Part shown: positions 1 to 8,322 of the stretch, one piece after another
Numbering within the stretch: the first letter of the stretch is position 1
Layout of the letters: every line of letters begins with the position of its first letter
Source: Megasphaera paucivorans
Lineage (GTDB): Bacteria > Bacillota > Negativicutes > Veillonellales > Megasphaeraceae
Direction: 5' to 3'
NCBI RefSeq assembly: GCF_900103535.1
Contig: NZ_FNHQ01000002.1
Span: 62,001-126,000 of the forward strand
Length of the DNA stretch: 64,000 nucleotides
Made by a program: the position numbers and the translations under genes
The notes under the pieces: generated by a model
Seen by the model: only the letters and a program-made list of their open reading frames with translations
Told to the model about the DNA's origin: nothing
Database searches by the model: none

Positions 1-221
1 TTTACTTTAATGATCATATCAGCGTTGTCGAAAACTTCTTTTTTAGTTAGTATTTGAGCACCTACCGCATTGTATTCCTCATCACTGAAATTACTTCCTT
101 TACCCGCACCGCTTTCTACTAACACGGTGTGTCCTGCTTCTTTTAAAGCATGACAGCCTGCTGGTGTCAAACCTACTCGAAATTCATGATCTTTGATTTC
201 TTTTACGGTTCCGATAATCAT
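1..221 (-). CDS. ald: Alanine dehydrogenase, N-terminal part (runs off left edge)
   Basis: This is the first 73 codons of an NAD-dependent alanine dehydrogenase, which interconverts L-alanine with pyruvate and ammonia. The translation opens MIIGTVKEIKDHEFRVGLTP, the standard family N-terminus; the Lys and Arg of KEIKDHEFRVGLTP belong to the pyruvate-binding end. A strong AAGGAGGT Shine-Dalgarno lies about 8 bases before the ATG. The rest of the gene, including the NAD-binding domain, lies outside the window. The related nicotinamide nucleotide transhydrogenase alpha subunit shares this fold, but the opening residues fit alanine dehydrogenase better. Confidence 0.85.
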   Translation of the reverse strand, partial: MIIGTVKEIKDHEFRVGLTPAGCHALKEAGHTVLVESGAGKGSNFSDEEYNAVGAQILTKKEVFDNADMIIKV

Positions 222-570
222 AATACATACCTCCTTAAAATAACTGAGAATACTGAATAATGTATACATTAGTGCATTAAAAATTATCATAATTACATAA
301 TTAATAAATAAATTCTAAAATGTAATCTCATGAATTACTTTGGGTAATTTATTAATTTCATTATACTAAGACAACAGATAATTTGCAATATGGGTGTGAA
401 TTAAATTTTTAATATAAATATTAAAAAAAATATGTATATATTATTATATTCAATAAAAATTAAATATCAGGGTAAAAAATATAAGACGCGTTCTTGTTTG
501 TATGCTACCGGATGACTTCTGAATTTATAAAAACAAAACTGTTTAATAAATGATACTATGTATCCATGAG

Positions 571-586
571 TGATAAGTAGATATAT
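571..586. promoter_or_regulatory. Candidate RpiR-family operator upstream of gnd
   Basis: TGATA-AGTAGA-TATAT. The first 14 bases of the element together with the preceding T-rich context match the operator in front of the gluconokinase gene at 5106-5121, where the same 6-base spacer is flanked by a perfect inverted repeat. The right arm is less perfect here. Assigning it to the RpiR regulator at 2192 is inference from shared sequence and position. Confidence 0.45.
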
Positions 587-639
587 ACTTGCTTACAGAA
601 AAGTGAATAAGAGAAAAATATATATTCTGCTTGTTTTGC

Positions 640-667
640 TGTCAAATAGAAATGAATATGGTATGAT
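640..667 (+). promoter_or_regulatory. Possible gnd promoter
   Basis: TGTCAA, 16 bases, then TATGAT, ending 42 bases before the gnd start codon. The -10 element is good and the -35 weak, so this is only a candidate. Confidence 0.3.
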
Positions 668-709
668 AAAAGAGTAAAGTTAGTATTTTATAACGTAGGG
701 AGCGTATAT

Positions 710-2122
710 ATGGAAAGCATAGATATCGGCATTATTGGATTATCAGTTATGGGAAGCAATTTAGCGCTGAATATGGCAGATCATGGATTTTCTGTCGCAG
801 GGTATGATTTTGAATCGTCATTTACGACGCAATTTATTACGGACAAGCCGCATTCAGGAGTGCAGGGATTTTATGATTTGCAGGAGTTTTTACATTCGTT
901 AACGAAACCGCGCCGTGTGTTTCTGATGATCAAAGCAGGAAAACCGGTGGATACAGTCATTGAACAAATCCTTCCTTTTTTGAGTGACGGCGATATTATT
1001 ATGGATGGCGGCAATTCGTTTTTTAAAGATACACAGCGGCGGTTCACGTATTTATCTGAAAAGGGAATCCATTATTTTGGCATTGGTGTTTCCGGCGGTG
1101 AAAAAGGAGCACGCAGTGGACCGGCACTGATGCCTGGCGGTAACATAGATATCTATGAAAATATTCGACCTGTTTTTGAAGCAATTGCCGCTAAAATAGA
1201 GGGACAGCCGTGCTGTTTTTTTATTGGAAGCGATGGAGCCGGCCATTACGTAAAAATGGTTCATAACGGTATTGAATATGCGGATATGCAATTGATATCA
1301 GAAGCGTATCGCTTGTTGAAATATATAGGCGGATATACAGACCTGGAAATTTCAAAAATTTTTTGCCAGTGGAATCAAGGAGAACTAAATAGTTATTTAG
1401 TGGGAATTACTGCAGATATTCTGGCCGAGTGTGATGCTGATGGGACTCCTTTGGTAGAACGAATAGTTGATTGCGCAGGGCAAAAGGGAACCGGCCGTTG
1501 GACGAGCATCGAAGCATTAAAGCAAGGCGTCGATGTTTCAATTATTACTACCGCTTGCAATGTACGCGTCTTATCAAATCTGATGATAGATCGCAGCAAA
1601 GCGGCTGAACTGATTGGGCATCCAATCCGGGAACATTGTGCAGATACGAATTTTGTGGAACAAGTCCGGAGAAGTTTATATACTGCAAAGATTGTGGCTT
1701 ATGCACAAGGGTTCTCATTGTATCGTTCGGCATCCATTCATTATGGATGGCATTTGGATTTTTGCAAAATTGCCGCTATTTTTCGTGGCGGGTGTATTAT
1801 TCGAGCACAATTTCTAAATAGAATCATGACGGCATATGAAAGACATCCCGAGTTGAGCAATCTTTTGTTTGATGAGTTCTTTTATGGAAAAATAAACGAA
1901 AATCAAGCAAGTTTGCGTGATATTATCTGTTTAGCAGTACAAAATGGGGTAGCTGTACCTGCTTTTTCCAGTGCATTACAATATGTTGATGGATATTGCG
2001 GGGGAACGATAGGTGCTAATCTTATACAAGCTCAAAGAGATTATTTTGGGGCACATACATATCAGCGGGTAGATAAAGAAGGCTCGTTTCATCATGAATG
2101 GAAAGAGCATTATAAAAAATAA
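710..2122 (+). CDS. gnd: 6-phosphogluconate dehydrogenase, decarboxylating
   Basis: Oxidises 6-phosphogluconate to ribulose 5-phosphate and CO2 with NADP+, in the cytoplasm. At 470 aa it has the usual length of the long, dimeric form. The Rossmann motif GIIGLSVMGSNLALNMADHG is at the N-terminus. IMDGGNSFFKDT, GVSGGEKGARSGP and the catalytic KMVHNGIEYADMQ block (Lys, His, Asn) follow, and DCAGQKGTGRWT marks the C-terminal helical domain. The ATG at 710 has a GGGAG Shine-Dalgarno. The gene stands alone and ends at a strong terminator shared with the convergent rpiR-type gene. It completes a gluconate route with the gluconokinase and GntP permease downstream, and shares an operator-like element with them. 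Confidence 0.95.
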   Translation: MESIDIGIIGLSVMGSNLALNMADHGFSVAGYDFESSFTTQFITDKPHSGVQGFYDLQEFLHSLTKPRRVFLMIKAGKPVDTVIEQILPFLSDGDIIMDGGNSFFKDTQRRFTYLSEKGIHYFGIGVSGGEKGARSGPALMPGGNIDIYENIRPVFEAIAAKIEGQPCCFFIGSDGAGHYVKMVHNGIEYADMQLISEAYRLLKYIGGYTDLEISKIFCQWNQGELNSYLVGITADILAECDADGTPLVERIVDCAGQKGTGRWTSIEALKQGVDVSIITTACNVRVLSNLMIDRSKAAELIGHPIREHCADTNFVEQVRRSLYTAKIVAYAQGFSLYRSASIHYGWHLDFCKIAAIFRGGCIIRAQFLNRIMTAYERHPELSNLLFDEFFYGKINENQASLRDIICLAVQNGVAVPAFSSALQYVDGYCGGTIGANLIQAQRDYFGAHTYQRVDKEGSFHHEWKEHYKK

Positions 2123-2129
2123 AATAAAA

Positions 2130-2166
2130 CAGCAGCGGCACGAATGAAGTGCCGCTGCTGTTTTTT
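2130..2166. terminator. Bidirectional intrinsic terminator, gnd / RpiR gene
   Basis: A perfect 12-bp GC-rich stem (2130-2141 with 2149-2160, 7-base loop) is followed by six T on the plus strand and preceded by an A-rich run, so it can serve both convergent genes. Confidence 0.9.
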
Positions 2167-2191
2167 ATATAAGTGAATAAGGAGATTCTTA

Positions 2192-3055
2192 TTATACGCG
2201 CCGCTTTGCTATTTCCAGACGCATTTTGTTCATGTTTTTCGTGAATTTATCGGGATCCTTCATCATTAAGCCGGTATAAATAATATCCATCAGGGCTAAA
2301 TGAACCAACCGGGAAGCTGTAGCTTCAGAACGATAAGTAACCTCTCTGCCGGCACCGCAGAGAATAATGTCGGCCAATTTGCAAAGCGGGCTTGTCTTAT
2401 AACTTGTCAGAACAATAATTTTAGCATGATTAGCTTTTGCTAACTTTGCGGCGGTAATGAGATCGAGATTAGAACCGGAATGGGATACGATAATTACCAC
2501 ATCTTCAGGGGTTAACAACGTAGCTGAAGTTACTTGCATATGAAGATCGGAAAAAGCATGGACCGGTTTAGAATAACGCAGGAGATGATTTTCGATATCC
2601 TTGGCGACACCTGAAGATACGCCATATCCATATACGTCAATCTTATGTGCGTTATAAATCAAATCAATAGCTTTATTGACCGCTTCAGAATCGAGATCTT
2701 TCAAGGTGTCTTGCAAGCTGTTGATCGTATTATAAAATACTTTAGAGGCAATTTCCTGCACTGTATCATAGGTGTTGATATCTTGGCAAACTGATTCCAA
2801 AGGTGTAAAAATTTCTGAAGCTAAAGCAATTTTTAAATCCTGCAGGCCATTGAAGCCGGCTTTATGACAAAAACGAGAAACTGTGATTTCTGAACTGGCG
2901 GTACTTTCAGCAATTTCTGAAATGCTTTGACGGATAGCTTCATGGGGATTTTCAGAAATATAATCCGCTATTTTTTGCTGAGATTTTGTGAAATAAGGAT
3001 AGTTGGACAACAGGAGAAGTAAGCAGTTTGCTGGTGGCTGCTTGGAATTTGCCAT
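2192..3055 (-). CDS. MurR/RpiR family transcriptional regulator
   Basis: A 287-aa regulator with the RpiR-type winged HTH at residues about 10-85 (…QQKIADYISENP, TVSRFCHKAGFNGLQDLK) and a sugar-isomerase (SIS) domain at about 120-260 containing VYGYGVSSG and IIVSHSGSN, which binds a phosphorylated sugar. It is the last gene of a two-gene operon, 16 bases downstream of the IlvD/Edd dehydratase. A likely effector is 6-phosphogluconate or another sugar acid phosphate, because gnd, gluconokinase and GntP flank it. Its probable target is the TGATA-N6-TATCA element found at the promoters of gnd, gntK and its own operon. The effector and the target are inference; the family is clear. Confidence 0.9.
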   Translation of the reverse strand: MANSKQPPANCLLLLLSNYPYFTKSQQKIADYISENPHEAIRQSISEIAESTASSEITVSRFCHKAGFNGLQDLKIALASEIFTPLESVCQDINTYDTVQEIASKVFYNTINSLQDTLKDLDSEAVNKAIDLIYNAHKIDVYGYGVSSGVAKDIENHLLRYSKPVHAFSDLHMQVTSATLLTPEDVVIIVSHSGSNLDLITAAKLAKANHAKIIVLTSYKTSPLCKLADIILCGAGREVTYRSEATASRLVHLALMDIIYTGLMMKDPDKFTKNMNKMRLEIAKRRV

Positions 3056-3071
3056 ATGATTACGTCCTTTC

Positions 3072-4712
3072 TTAGAATTTTTTACGTACAGCGCCTTTTG
3101 AAGCGTCTTCTGATATTTCTCTGTACAAATGCAGGAAATTACTATTTACATCTTTGACTACCGGTTGAAATGTCGTACGGCGTTTTGCTGCGGTGTCTTC
3201 AGAAACGCACCATTCTAATTTTCGTTTGGGAATATTGATTTTAATGATATCGCCATTTTGAACAAGCCCAATGGGACCGCCTGCATACGCTTCCGGAGAT
3301 AGATATCCTACAGATATTCCGGCAGAAGCTCCGGAAAAGCGGCCATCTGTAATAATAGCAACGCCGGGAATACCAGCTAAGATTTCTGTGGCGCGGTGCA
3401 TTTCTCTCATTCCAGGGCCGCCGGAAGGTCCTTCATATCGAATAATAACAGCAGTTCCATCTGGAATTTTATGTGCATAAGCGGCATCAGTACAATCTTC
3501 TTCAGAATCAAATACCATGGCGGGTCCTTCAAATATCCATTGATCTTCTGGGATTGCAGAACATTTTACAACACTGCCCTTTGGTGCCAAGTTACCATAC
3601 AGCACGGCAATACCGCCTTCTCTTTCAAAAGGATTGGTTATAGGCCGTATGATTTCACCATCTGCTGGTTTTGCATCGGCAATATTTTCTCCGATTGTAT
3701 GGCCATTTACGGTCAAGCAATCTGTATGAAGAATGGACCGCAGCTCATTCATGACCGTTTTTAAACCGCCGACAGTGTCTAAATCACCGGTTGCATATAT
3801 CTTGCTGTTTGGACAAATTCGTGTATTTAAAGGTGTATTACGGCTGATGCGATCAAAATCGTCAAGAGAAATAGGGATACCGCATTCGGCGGCAATGGCC
3901 GGGATATGAAGCGTGCTATTTAGAGAGCCGCCCATAGCTAATGTGACGGTAATAGCGTTTTCAAATGCTTCTTTGGTAAGAATGTCGAGTGGTTTTATAT
4001 CTTTTTTTACAAGATTTACAATAGTGCGGCCAGCCTCTGTTGTTAATTTCTTTTGTTCGTCACTTAAGGCAAGTACGGTGGAGACATTAGGGAGTGTAAG
4101 ACCTAATGTCTCAGCTATTTCACACATGGTATTCGCTGTTCCAAAAAATGGGCAGACACCGGCCCCTGTATAATATTCAGCACTCACGTCCAACAGTTTT
4201 TGCTCATCAATTTTACCGTGAATAAACTCCTGACGAGCGGCTTTGTTTTCTTTCGGTGTAATGTGATGTTTCATGGGGCCGCCGGTAATCATGATAGTTG
4301 GAATGTTTATCCGGGCGGCAGCCATAAGCATGCCGGGGACAATTTTGTCACAAGAGCCTAACATGACCATCCCATCGAAGATGCCATGTCCTTTTACCAT
4401 GGCTTCAACTGAATCTGCAATAAGTTCGCGACTAGCCAGCGAATACTTCATTCCGGCATGACCTTGAGCGATGCCATCACAAATGGCAATCGTATTGAAT
4501 TCTAATGGTACGGCGCCGGCGTCGGTGATGGATTGTTTGACTTGGTCAGCGAGAACACGCAGATGTACATGCCCTGTAACAATTTCATTCCAAGAGTTGA
4601 CGACGGCAATGATCGGTTTGTCGAGTTTTTTTTGATCGACACCGCAAGAACCTAAATGAACTTTAGCAATAGCTTTTTGATAGGTTGGAAATGTACTGAA
4701 ACGATTTGACAT
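3072..4712 (-). CDS. IlvD/Edd family dehydratase (sugar-acid or dihydroxy-acid)
   Basis: A 546-aa iron-sulfur dehydratase of the IlvD/Edd family, which removes water from 2,3-dihydroxy acids to give 2-keto acids. Family blocks include NSWNEIVTGHVHL, NTIAICDGIAQGHAGMKYSL, MLGSCDKIVPGM, VCPFFGTANTMC and GPSGGPGMREMHRAT. The first block has Gly where the [2Fe-2S] subgroup has Cys, resembling the oxygen-labile [4Fe-4S] type. Genuine IlvD acts in valine/isoleucine synthesis, but no ilv gene is near. The operon with an RpiR regulator and the gluconate genes next door suggest a sugar-acid substrate such as gluconate. AGGAGG precedes the ATG. Family is secure; substrate is open. Confidence 0.85.
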   Translation of the reverse strand: MSNRFSTFPTYQKAIAKVHLGSCGVDQKKLDKPIIAVVNSWNEIVTGHVHLRVLADQVKQSITDAGAVPLEFNTIAICDGIAQGHAGMKYSLASRELIADSVEAMVKGHGIFDGMVMLGSCDKIVPGMLMAAARINIPTIMITGGPMKHHITPKENKAARQEFIHGKIDEQKLLDVSAEYYTGAGVCPFFGTANTMCEIAETLGLTLPNVSTVLALSDEQKKLTTEAGRTIVNLVKKDIKPLDILTKEAFENAITVTLAMGGSLNSTLHIPAIAAECGIPISLDDFDRISRNTPLNTRICPNSKIYATGDLDTVGGLKTVMNELRSILHTDCLTVNGHTIGENIADAKPADGEIIRPITNPFEREGGIAVLYGNLAPKGSVVKCSAIPEDQWIFEGPAMVFDSEEDCTDAAYAHKIPDGTAVIIRYEGPSGGPGMREMHRATEILAGIPGVAIITDGRFSGASAGISVGYLSPEAYAGGPIGLVQNGDIIKINIPKRKLEWCVSEDTAAKRRTTFQPVVKDVNSNFLHLYREISEDASKGAVRKKF

Positions 4713-4836
4713 AAAGAAACCTCCTGTTTATGTTAAAAAAATAATAGATACGGCAATTACCGTTTGCGTATCTGAAATGAGTAAACAGAATGATTCATTT
4801 TTGCATGGGCTGGATACATTACGATGATTTATTGCT

Positions 4837-4865
4837 ATTATATGATACAAAACTATCTTTTTCAA
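4837..4865 (-). promoter_or_regulatory. Sigma-A-type promoter of the dehydratase-rpiR operon
   Basis: Read on the minus strand: TTGAAA (4865-4860), 17-base spacer, TATAAT (4842-4837). A TGATA-N6-TATCT element (4843-4858) fills the spacer, so a bound regulator would block RNA polymerase. Confidence 0.7.
4843..4858. promoter_or_regulatory. Candidate RpiR operator O1 (in promoter spacer)
   Basis: TGATA-CAAAAC-TATCT: the same arm and spacing pattern as the gntK operator, with one mismatch in the right arm. It lies between the -35 and -10 boxes of the leftward promoter. Confidence 0.5.
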
Positions 4866-4883
4866 GAGCTGTATATATTTTTT

Positions 4884-4899
4884 TGATGTAAAACTATCA
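4884..4899. promoter_or_regulatory. Candidate RpiR operator O2
   Basis: TGATG-TAAAAC-TATCA, exactly 41 bp from O1 (about four helical turns). That places both on the same face of the DNA, as expected for cooperative binding. Confidence 0.5.
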
Positions 4900-5067
4900 T
4901 TTATATAAAATAGATATTTTAACTAAGAATGTCCATATATGTATACTTTATTTGTGTAGTAAACACATTAAAAATGGCTTTAACTAGCTATTTGCGAAAG
5001 ATGCAATAAATGGCTGGTTTTTGAATTTACTATGTACAAAAAGAATAGGCATTATTTTTAAATGTTA

Positions 5068-5096
5068 TTTACATATCAAAAAAATGAATGTATAAT
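5068..5096 (+). promoter_or_regulatory. Sigma-A-type promoter of gntK
   Basis: TTTACA (5068-5073), 17-base spacer, perfect TATAAT (5091-5096). Transcription should start near 5103, at the left edge of the inverted repeat. Confidence 0.8.
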
Positions 5097-5102
5097 ACGA
5101 AT

Positions 5103-5124
5103 AAATGATAAGTAGATATCATTT
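5103..5124. promoter_or_regulatory. Inverted-repeat operator at the gntK start site
   Basis: Perfect 8-bp arms AAATGATA and TATCATTT around the spacer AGTAGA. It sits over the expected transcription start, a classical repressor position. The core TGATA-N6-TATCA recurs at 571, 4843 and 4884. Confidence 0.65.
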
Positions 5125-5211
5125 TTTTACTGCGAAACGGATAGAAGATTCGTCGGCTGGGTGAATCTGGGTAAAAGATGATGATGTATATAATGTTGGG
5201 AGAAATAAATT

Positions 5212-6801
5212 ATGGATTTCGGATACAATCCGGAGAAAGAGAGGATTAGAATGGTACAAGACGCCTTATTGCAAGAAGTCTGGATTGGTGTCGATGTGGG
5301 AACGACGGGAGTACGTGCTATCGCGTATACTGCAGAGGGAATAAACGTAGCTTCTTCAGAAGCGTTCTATCCGCTGTTGACGCCGCATCCCAATTGGGCA
5401 GAAGAAAGTCCTTTGCAAATTTATGAAGCCATAGAAGCTGTTATACGTAAAACAGTGGACGCACTTCATTATAAAAACTGCAAGCTTATTGGTGTGGCAT
5501 TAAGTACCGTTATGCATAGTTTCGCTGGCTTGGATAAGAATCATGAACCACTTATGGATATGCAGACTTGGGCTGATAGCCGCAGTGCAGATATTGTACG
5601 GGAATTAAAAAAAGATGCTGTACGTTGCCGAAAATTTTATGAACGAACCGGCTGTCCGATTCATGCCTGCTATCCTTTGGCAAAAATAGTGTGGCTGAAG
5701 CGTAACCAACCGGAAATATTTAAGCGAATGAAATACGTAGGTTCCTTGAAAGATTATATTTTTGAAAAACTGACGGGGCAATGGGTTATCGATCATTCTG
5801 CTGCCAGTACCAGCGGCATGTATAATGAGAAAGAAATGGATTGGGATGATGAAATACTGCAATTTGCCGGCGTTTCAAGAGACGCAATGCCGCCGGTTGT
5901 TTCTACGACGTATTCATATGCAGTAACCAATGCGGCAGCAAAACGAATGCATCTTCCCCAAGGACTGCCCATTGTTATTGGTGCAACTGACGGAGTTCTT
6001 GTAAACGTTGGCATCGGGGCTGTGGAACCAGGACAGCTCAGTGCCACTATTGGTACCAGCGGTGCGCTGCGTATGCTTACGGGTAAGCCGATGATAGACA
6101 GTAAGGGAATGCGTACGTGGTGTTATAATTTGGTGGATGATGTCTGGGTTTCCGGAGGTGCCATTAACAATGGCGGAATGATTCTGCGCTGGGTCCGTGA
6201 CAAAATTTGTCATTACAGCGGCGCACAAATGGAAAATCTTGACGTGGATCCGTATGATTTGATGACAATGAAGGCTTCCCATGTAGCTCCTGGTTCAGAT
6301 GGACTTATTATGATGCCTGCTTTTACCGGAGAGCGTGCACCATATTGGAATTCCGAATTGCGGGGGATGCTTTTTGGGCTATCTTTAAACCATGGCCGTT
6401 CACATATTATTCGTGCCACGATGGAAGGTATTTGTTATAGCCTGAACAGTGTGATGGATGCCTTAAAAGATTTTGGAGATGTTAGAGATATCCGTGTCAG
6501 CGGAAGTTTTACAAAGTCAGATTTATGGCTTCAAATCCTTTCTGATATTTTAAATGAACAGCTTATTTTGCCGGATAACAGTGAGGGAGCGGCATTCGGT
6601 GCAGCTGTTTTAGGTTTTATTTCCAGCGGCAGGATGAAGAGTATTCGAGATACCAAAGATCTTGTTCATACAAAAAAACTATATGTGCCCAATCCGGAAA
6701 ATCGGAAAACGTATGAGGAATTGTATGCAATTTTTGGACGATTATATAAGAATCTTCAGCAGGAATTTTCTGATATTACAGCATATCAAAATAACATATA
6801 A
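5212..6801 (+). CDS. gntK: Gluconokinase, FGGY family
   Basis: Phosphorylates D-gluconate to 6-phosphogluconate with ATP; it feeds Gnd. The protein has two FGGY actin-like domains. The N-terminal phosphate loop is WIGVDVGTTGVRAIAYT, the central block is IGATDGVLVNVG…GTSGALR, and the ATP-binding C-terminal part has VSGSFTKSDLWLQILSDI and EGAAFGAAVLG. About 515-529 aa agrees with the Bacillus-type GntK rather than the short E. coli type. An internal ATG at 5251, preceded by AGAGG, matches the usual family N-terminus and may be the true start; the ATG at 5212 has GGGAG. It forms an operon with the GntP permease 53 bases downstream. Other FGGY substrates cannot be fully excluded. Confidence 0.88.
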   Translation: MDFGYNPEKERIRMVQDALLQEVWIGVDVGTTGVRAIAYTAEGINVASSEAFYPLLTPHPNWAEESPLQIYEAIEAVIRKTVDALHYKNCKLIGVALSTVMHSFAGLDKNHEPLMDMQTWADSRSADIVRELKKDAVRCRKFYERTGCPIHACYPLAKIVWLKRNQPEIFKRMKYVGSLKDYIFEKLTGQWVIDHSAASTSGMYNEKEMDWDDEILQFAGVSRDAMPPVVSTTYSYAVTNAAAKRMHLPQGLPIVIGATDGVLVNVGIGAVEPGQLSATIGTSGALRMLTGKPMIDSKGMRTWCYNLVDDVWVSGGAINNGGMILRWVRDKICHYSGAQMENLDVDPYDLMTMKASHVAPGSDGLIMMPAFTGERAPYWNSELRGMLFGLSLNHGRSHIIRATMEGICYSLNSVMDALKDFGDVRDIRVSGSFTKSDLWLQILSDILNEQLILPDNSEGAAFGAAVLGFISSGRMKSIRDTKDLVHTKKLYVPNPENRKTYEELYAIFGRLYKNLQQEFSDITAYQNNI

Positions 6802-6854
6802 TTAAGGGTTTCCTTATTATTTATTTAATTTTTATTTAAAAGGAGGTTTTTATT

Positions 6855-8171
6855 ATGCCACTAGTCATCTTAGCGGTAGGTATTCTGGTTTTATTTTTCC
6901 TCATAGTTAAAGTAAAATTGAACAGTTTTTTGTCTTTGCTTCTCGTAGCCGGTCTTGTTGGATTTGCTGAAGGCTTGCCGATTGGACAAATTGTTCCGGT
7001 CATTGAAAAAGGCTTAGGCGGCACACTTGGCGGTCTGGCAATTGTTGTTTCTTTTGGAGCAATACTGGGTAAGCTTATGGCTGAAAGCGGTGGAGCACAA
7101 CGTATTGCGACGACGCTTATCAAGGTATTTGGCCGCAAAAATATTAAGTGGGCCGTTTGCCTGACTGGATTTATTGTTGGGATTGCTTTGTTCTATGAAA
7201 TTGGTTTTGTTCTTTTGATCCCCCTTGTTTTTACTATTGCCGCAGCTGCAAAAATCCCCTTGTTGGAAGCAGGTATTCCAATGGCAGCAGCTCTTTCTGT
7301 TACACACGGATTTCTTCCGCCCCATCCGGGCCCGACAGCTATTTCTATTATCTATAATGCGGATATTGGATTGACGCTTGTGTATGGTGCAATTATTGCT
7401 ATTCCGACGGCGATTGTAGCTGGCCCGTTGTTCTATGGTACTGTTAAACATATTAAAACGGAAATTCCGGAAGGGTTATTTGAACCTAAGGTATTTACAG
7501 ATGAAGAAATGCCTGGTTTCGGTATTAGTGTATTTACCGCATTGGTGCCTGTATTTTTAATGGCAGCAGCCGCTATTGCAAAAATGGAACTTGCAAAAGG
7601 AACGCCTGTTTTTGATGTACTTACCTTTTTGGGAACGCCGGACATTGCACTGACGATTTCTATTCTTATTGCATTCTATACATTTGGTATCGGACGCGGA
7701 AAATCAGTTGTTGACATCATGAAAGTTGCACAGGATGGCATTGTGGCTATTGCTATGATTCTACTGATTGTCGGCGGCGGCGGTGCCTTGAAGCAAATTT
7801 TGATTGATAGCGGTGTTGGCAGCTATATTGGGACATTGGCAGCAGGATCCAATCTTTCTCCGTTATTGTTGGCATGGACTGTTGCTGCTGTTATTCGTGT
7901 TGCTTGTGGTTCTGCAACTGTTGCGGCACTTACAGCAGGCGGGATTGCGGCTCCGGTCGTTGCGGTTACCGGGGTTAGTCCGGAATTGATGGTTTTAGCT
8001 ACAGGAGCAGGTAGTCTTATTATCAGTCCACCGAATGATCCGGGATTTTGGCTTTTTAAAGAATTCTTTGGGCTTACTGTTAAAAATACGGTACGTACTT
8101 GGTGTGTATTGGAAACGATTATTTCCGTTATGGGTTTAGCCGGAGTTCTTATTATATCTATGTTTATATAG
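6855..8171 (+). CDS. gntP: Gluconate:H+ symporter, GntP family
   Basis: A 438-aa inner-membrane permease with about a dozen hydrophobic segments, importing gluconate or a related aldonate with protons. Diagnostic GntP stretches are the N-terminal LVAGLVGFAEGL, GGLAIVVSFGAILGKLMAESGGAQRIA, the HGFLPPHPGPTAIS loop and ISPPNDPGFWLFKEFF near the C-terminus. AAGGAGGT stands 9 bases before the ATG. Directly following gntK, it supplies that kinase's substrate. GntP paralogues also carry idonate or ketogluconates, so the exact specificity is inference from context. Confidence 0.93.
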   Translation: MPLVILAVGILVLFFLIVKVKLNSFLSLLLVAGLVGFAEGLPIGQIVPVIEKGLGGTLGGLAIVVSFGAILGKLMAESGGAQRIATTLIKVFGRKNIKWAVCLTGFIVGIALFYEIGFVLLIPLVFTIAAAAKIPLLEAGIPMAAALSVTHGFLPPHPGPTAISIIYNADIGLTLVYGAIIAIPTAIVAGPLFYGTVKHIKTEIPEGLFEPKVFTDEEMPGFGISVFTALVPVFLMAAAAIAKMELAKGTPVFDVLTFLGTPDIALTISILIAFYTFGIGRGKSVVDIMKVAQDGIVAIAMILLIVGGGGALKQILIDSGVGSYIGTLAAGSNLSPLLLAWTVAAVIRVACGSATVAALTAGGIAAPVVAVTGVSPELMVLATGAGSLIISPPNDPGFWLFKEFFGLTVKNTVRTWCVLETIISVMGLAGVLIISMFI

Positions 8172-8185
8172 TGTATTTATGATGC

Positions 8186-8221
8186 CCGGTGCAGCGCATT
8201 TTTTAGAATGCACTGCACCGG
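8186..8221 (+). terminator. Stem-loop between gntP and the second FGGY kinase
   Basis: CCGGTGCAG pairs with CTGCACCGG and the stem extends inward after one mismatch. The T run lies 16 bases downstream rather than directly after the stem, so it may be a weak terminator or an mRNA-stabilising hairpin that separates the two operons. Confidence 0.5.
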
Positions 8222-8322
8222 AAAATAAATCACTATTATTTTTTTGTGTTTCATGATTGATTTCACAAGAGAAACTTATAGTGAAATTTAATTTTATATC
8301 TGAAATGAGAAAGGAGGAATAC

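Larger units (their letters stand above)
222..709. other. AT-rich intergenic region between ald and gnd
   Basis: No gene is visible in these 488 bases. The stretch is very AT-rich and must hold the leftward ald promoter and the rightward gnd promoter. It contains one copy of the operator-like element described at 571-586. Confidence 0.6.
4713..5211. other. Divergent regulatory region, dehydratase-rpiR / gntK
   Basis: A gene-free AT-rich stretch carrying promoters on both strands and three operator-like elements, listed separately. Beyond these, a moderately GC-rich leader at about 5135-5175 precedes gntK; no known riboswitch was recognised in it. Confidence 0.7.

Noticed and set aside
3271-3764. 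Overlapping plus-strand frames of 69 and 122 codons in the dehydratase region
   Set aside because: They are antisense shadows of a well-supported iron-sulfur dehydratase.
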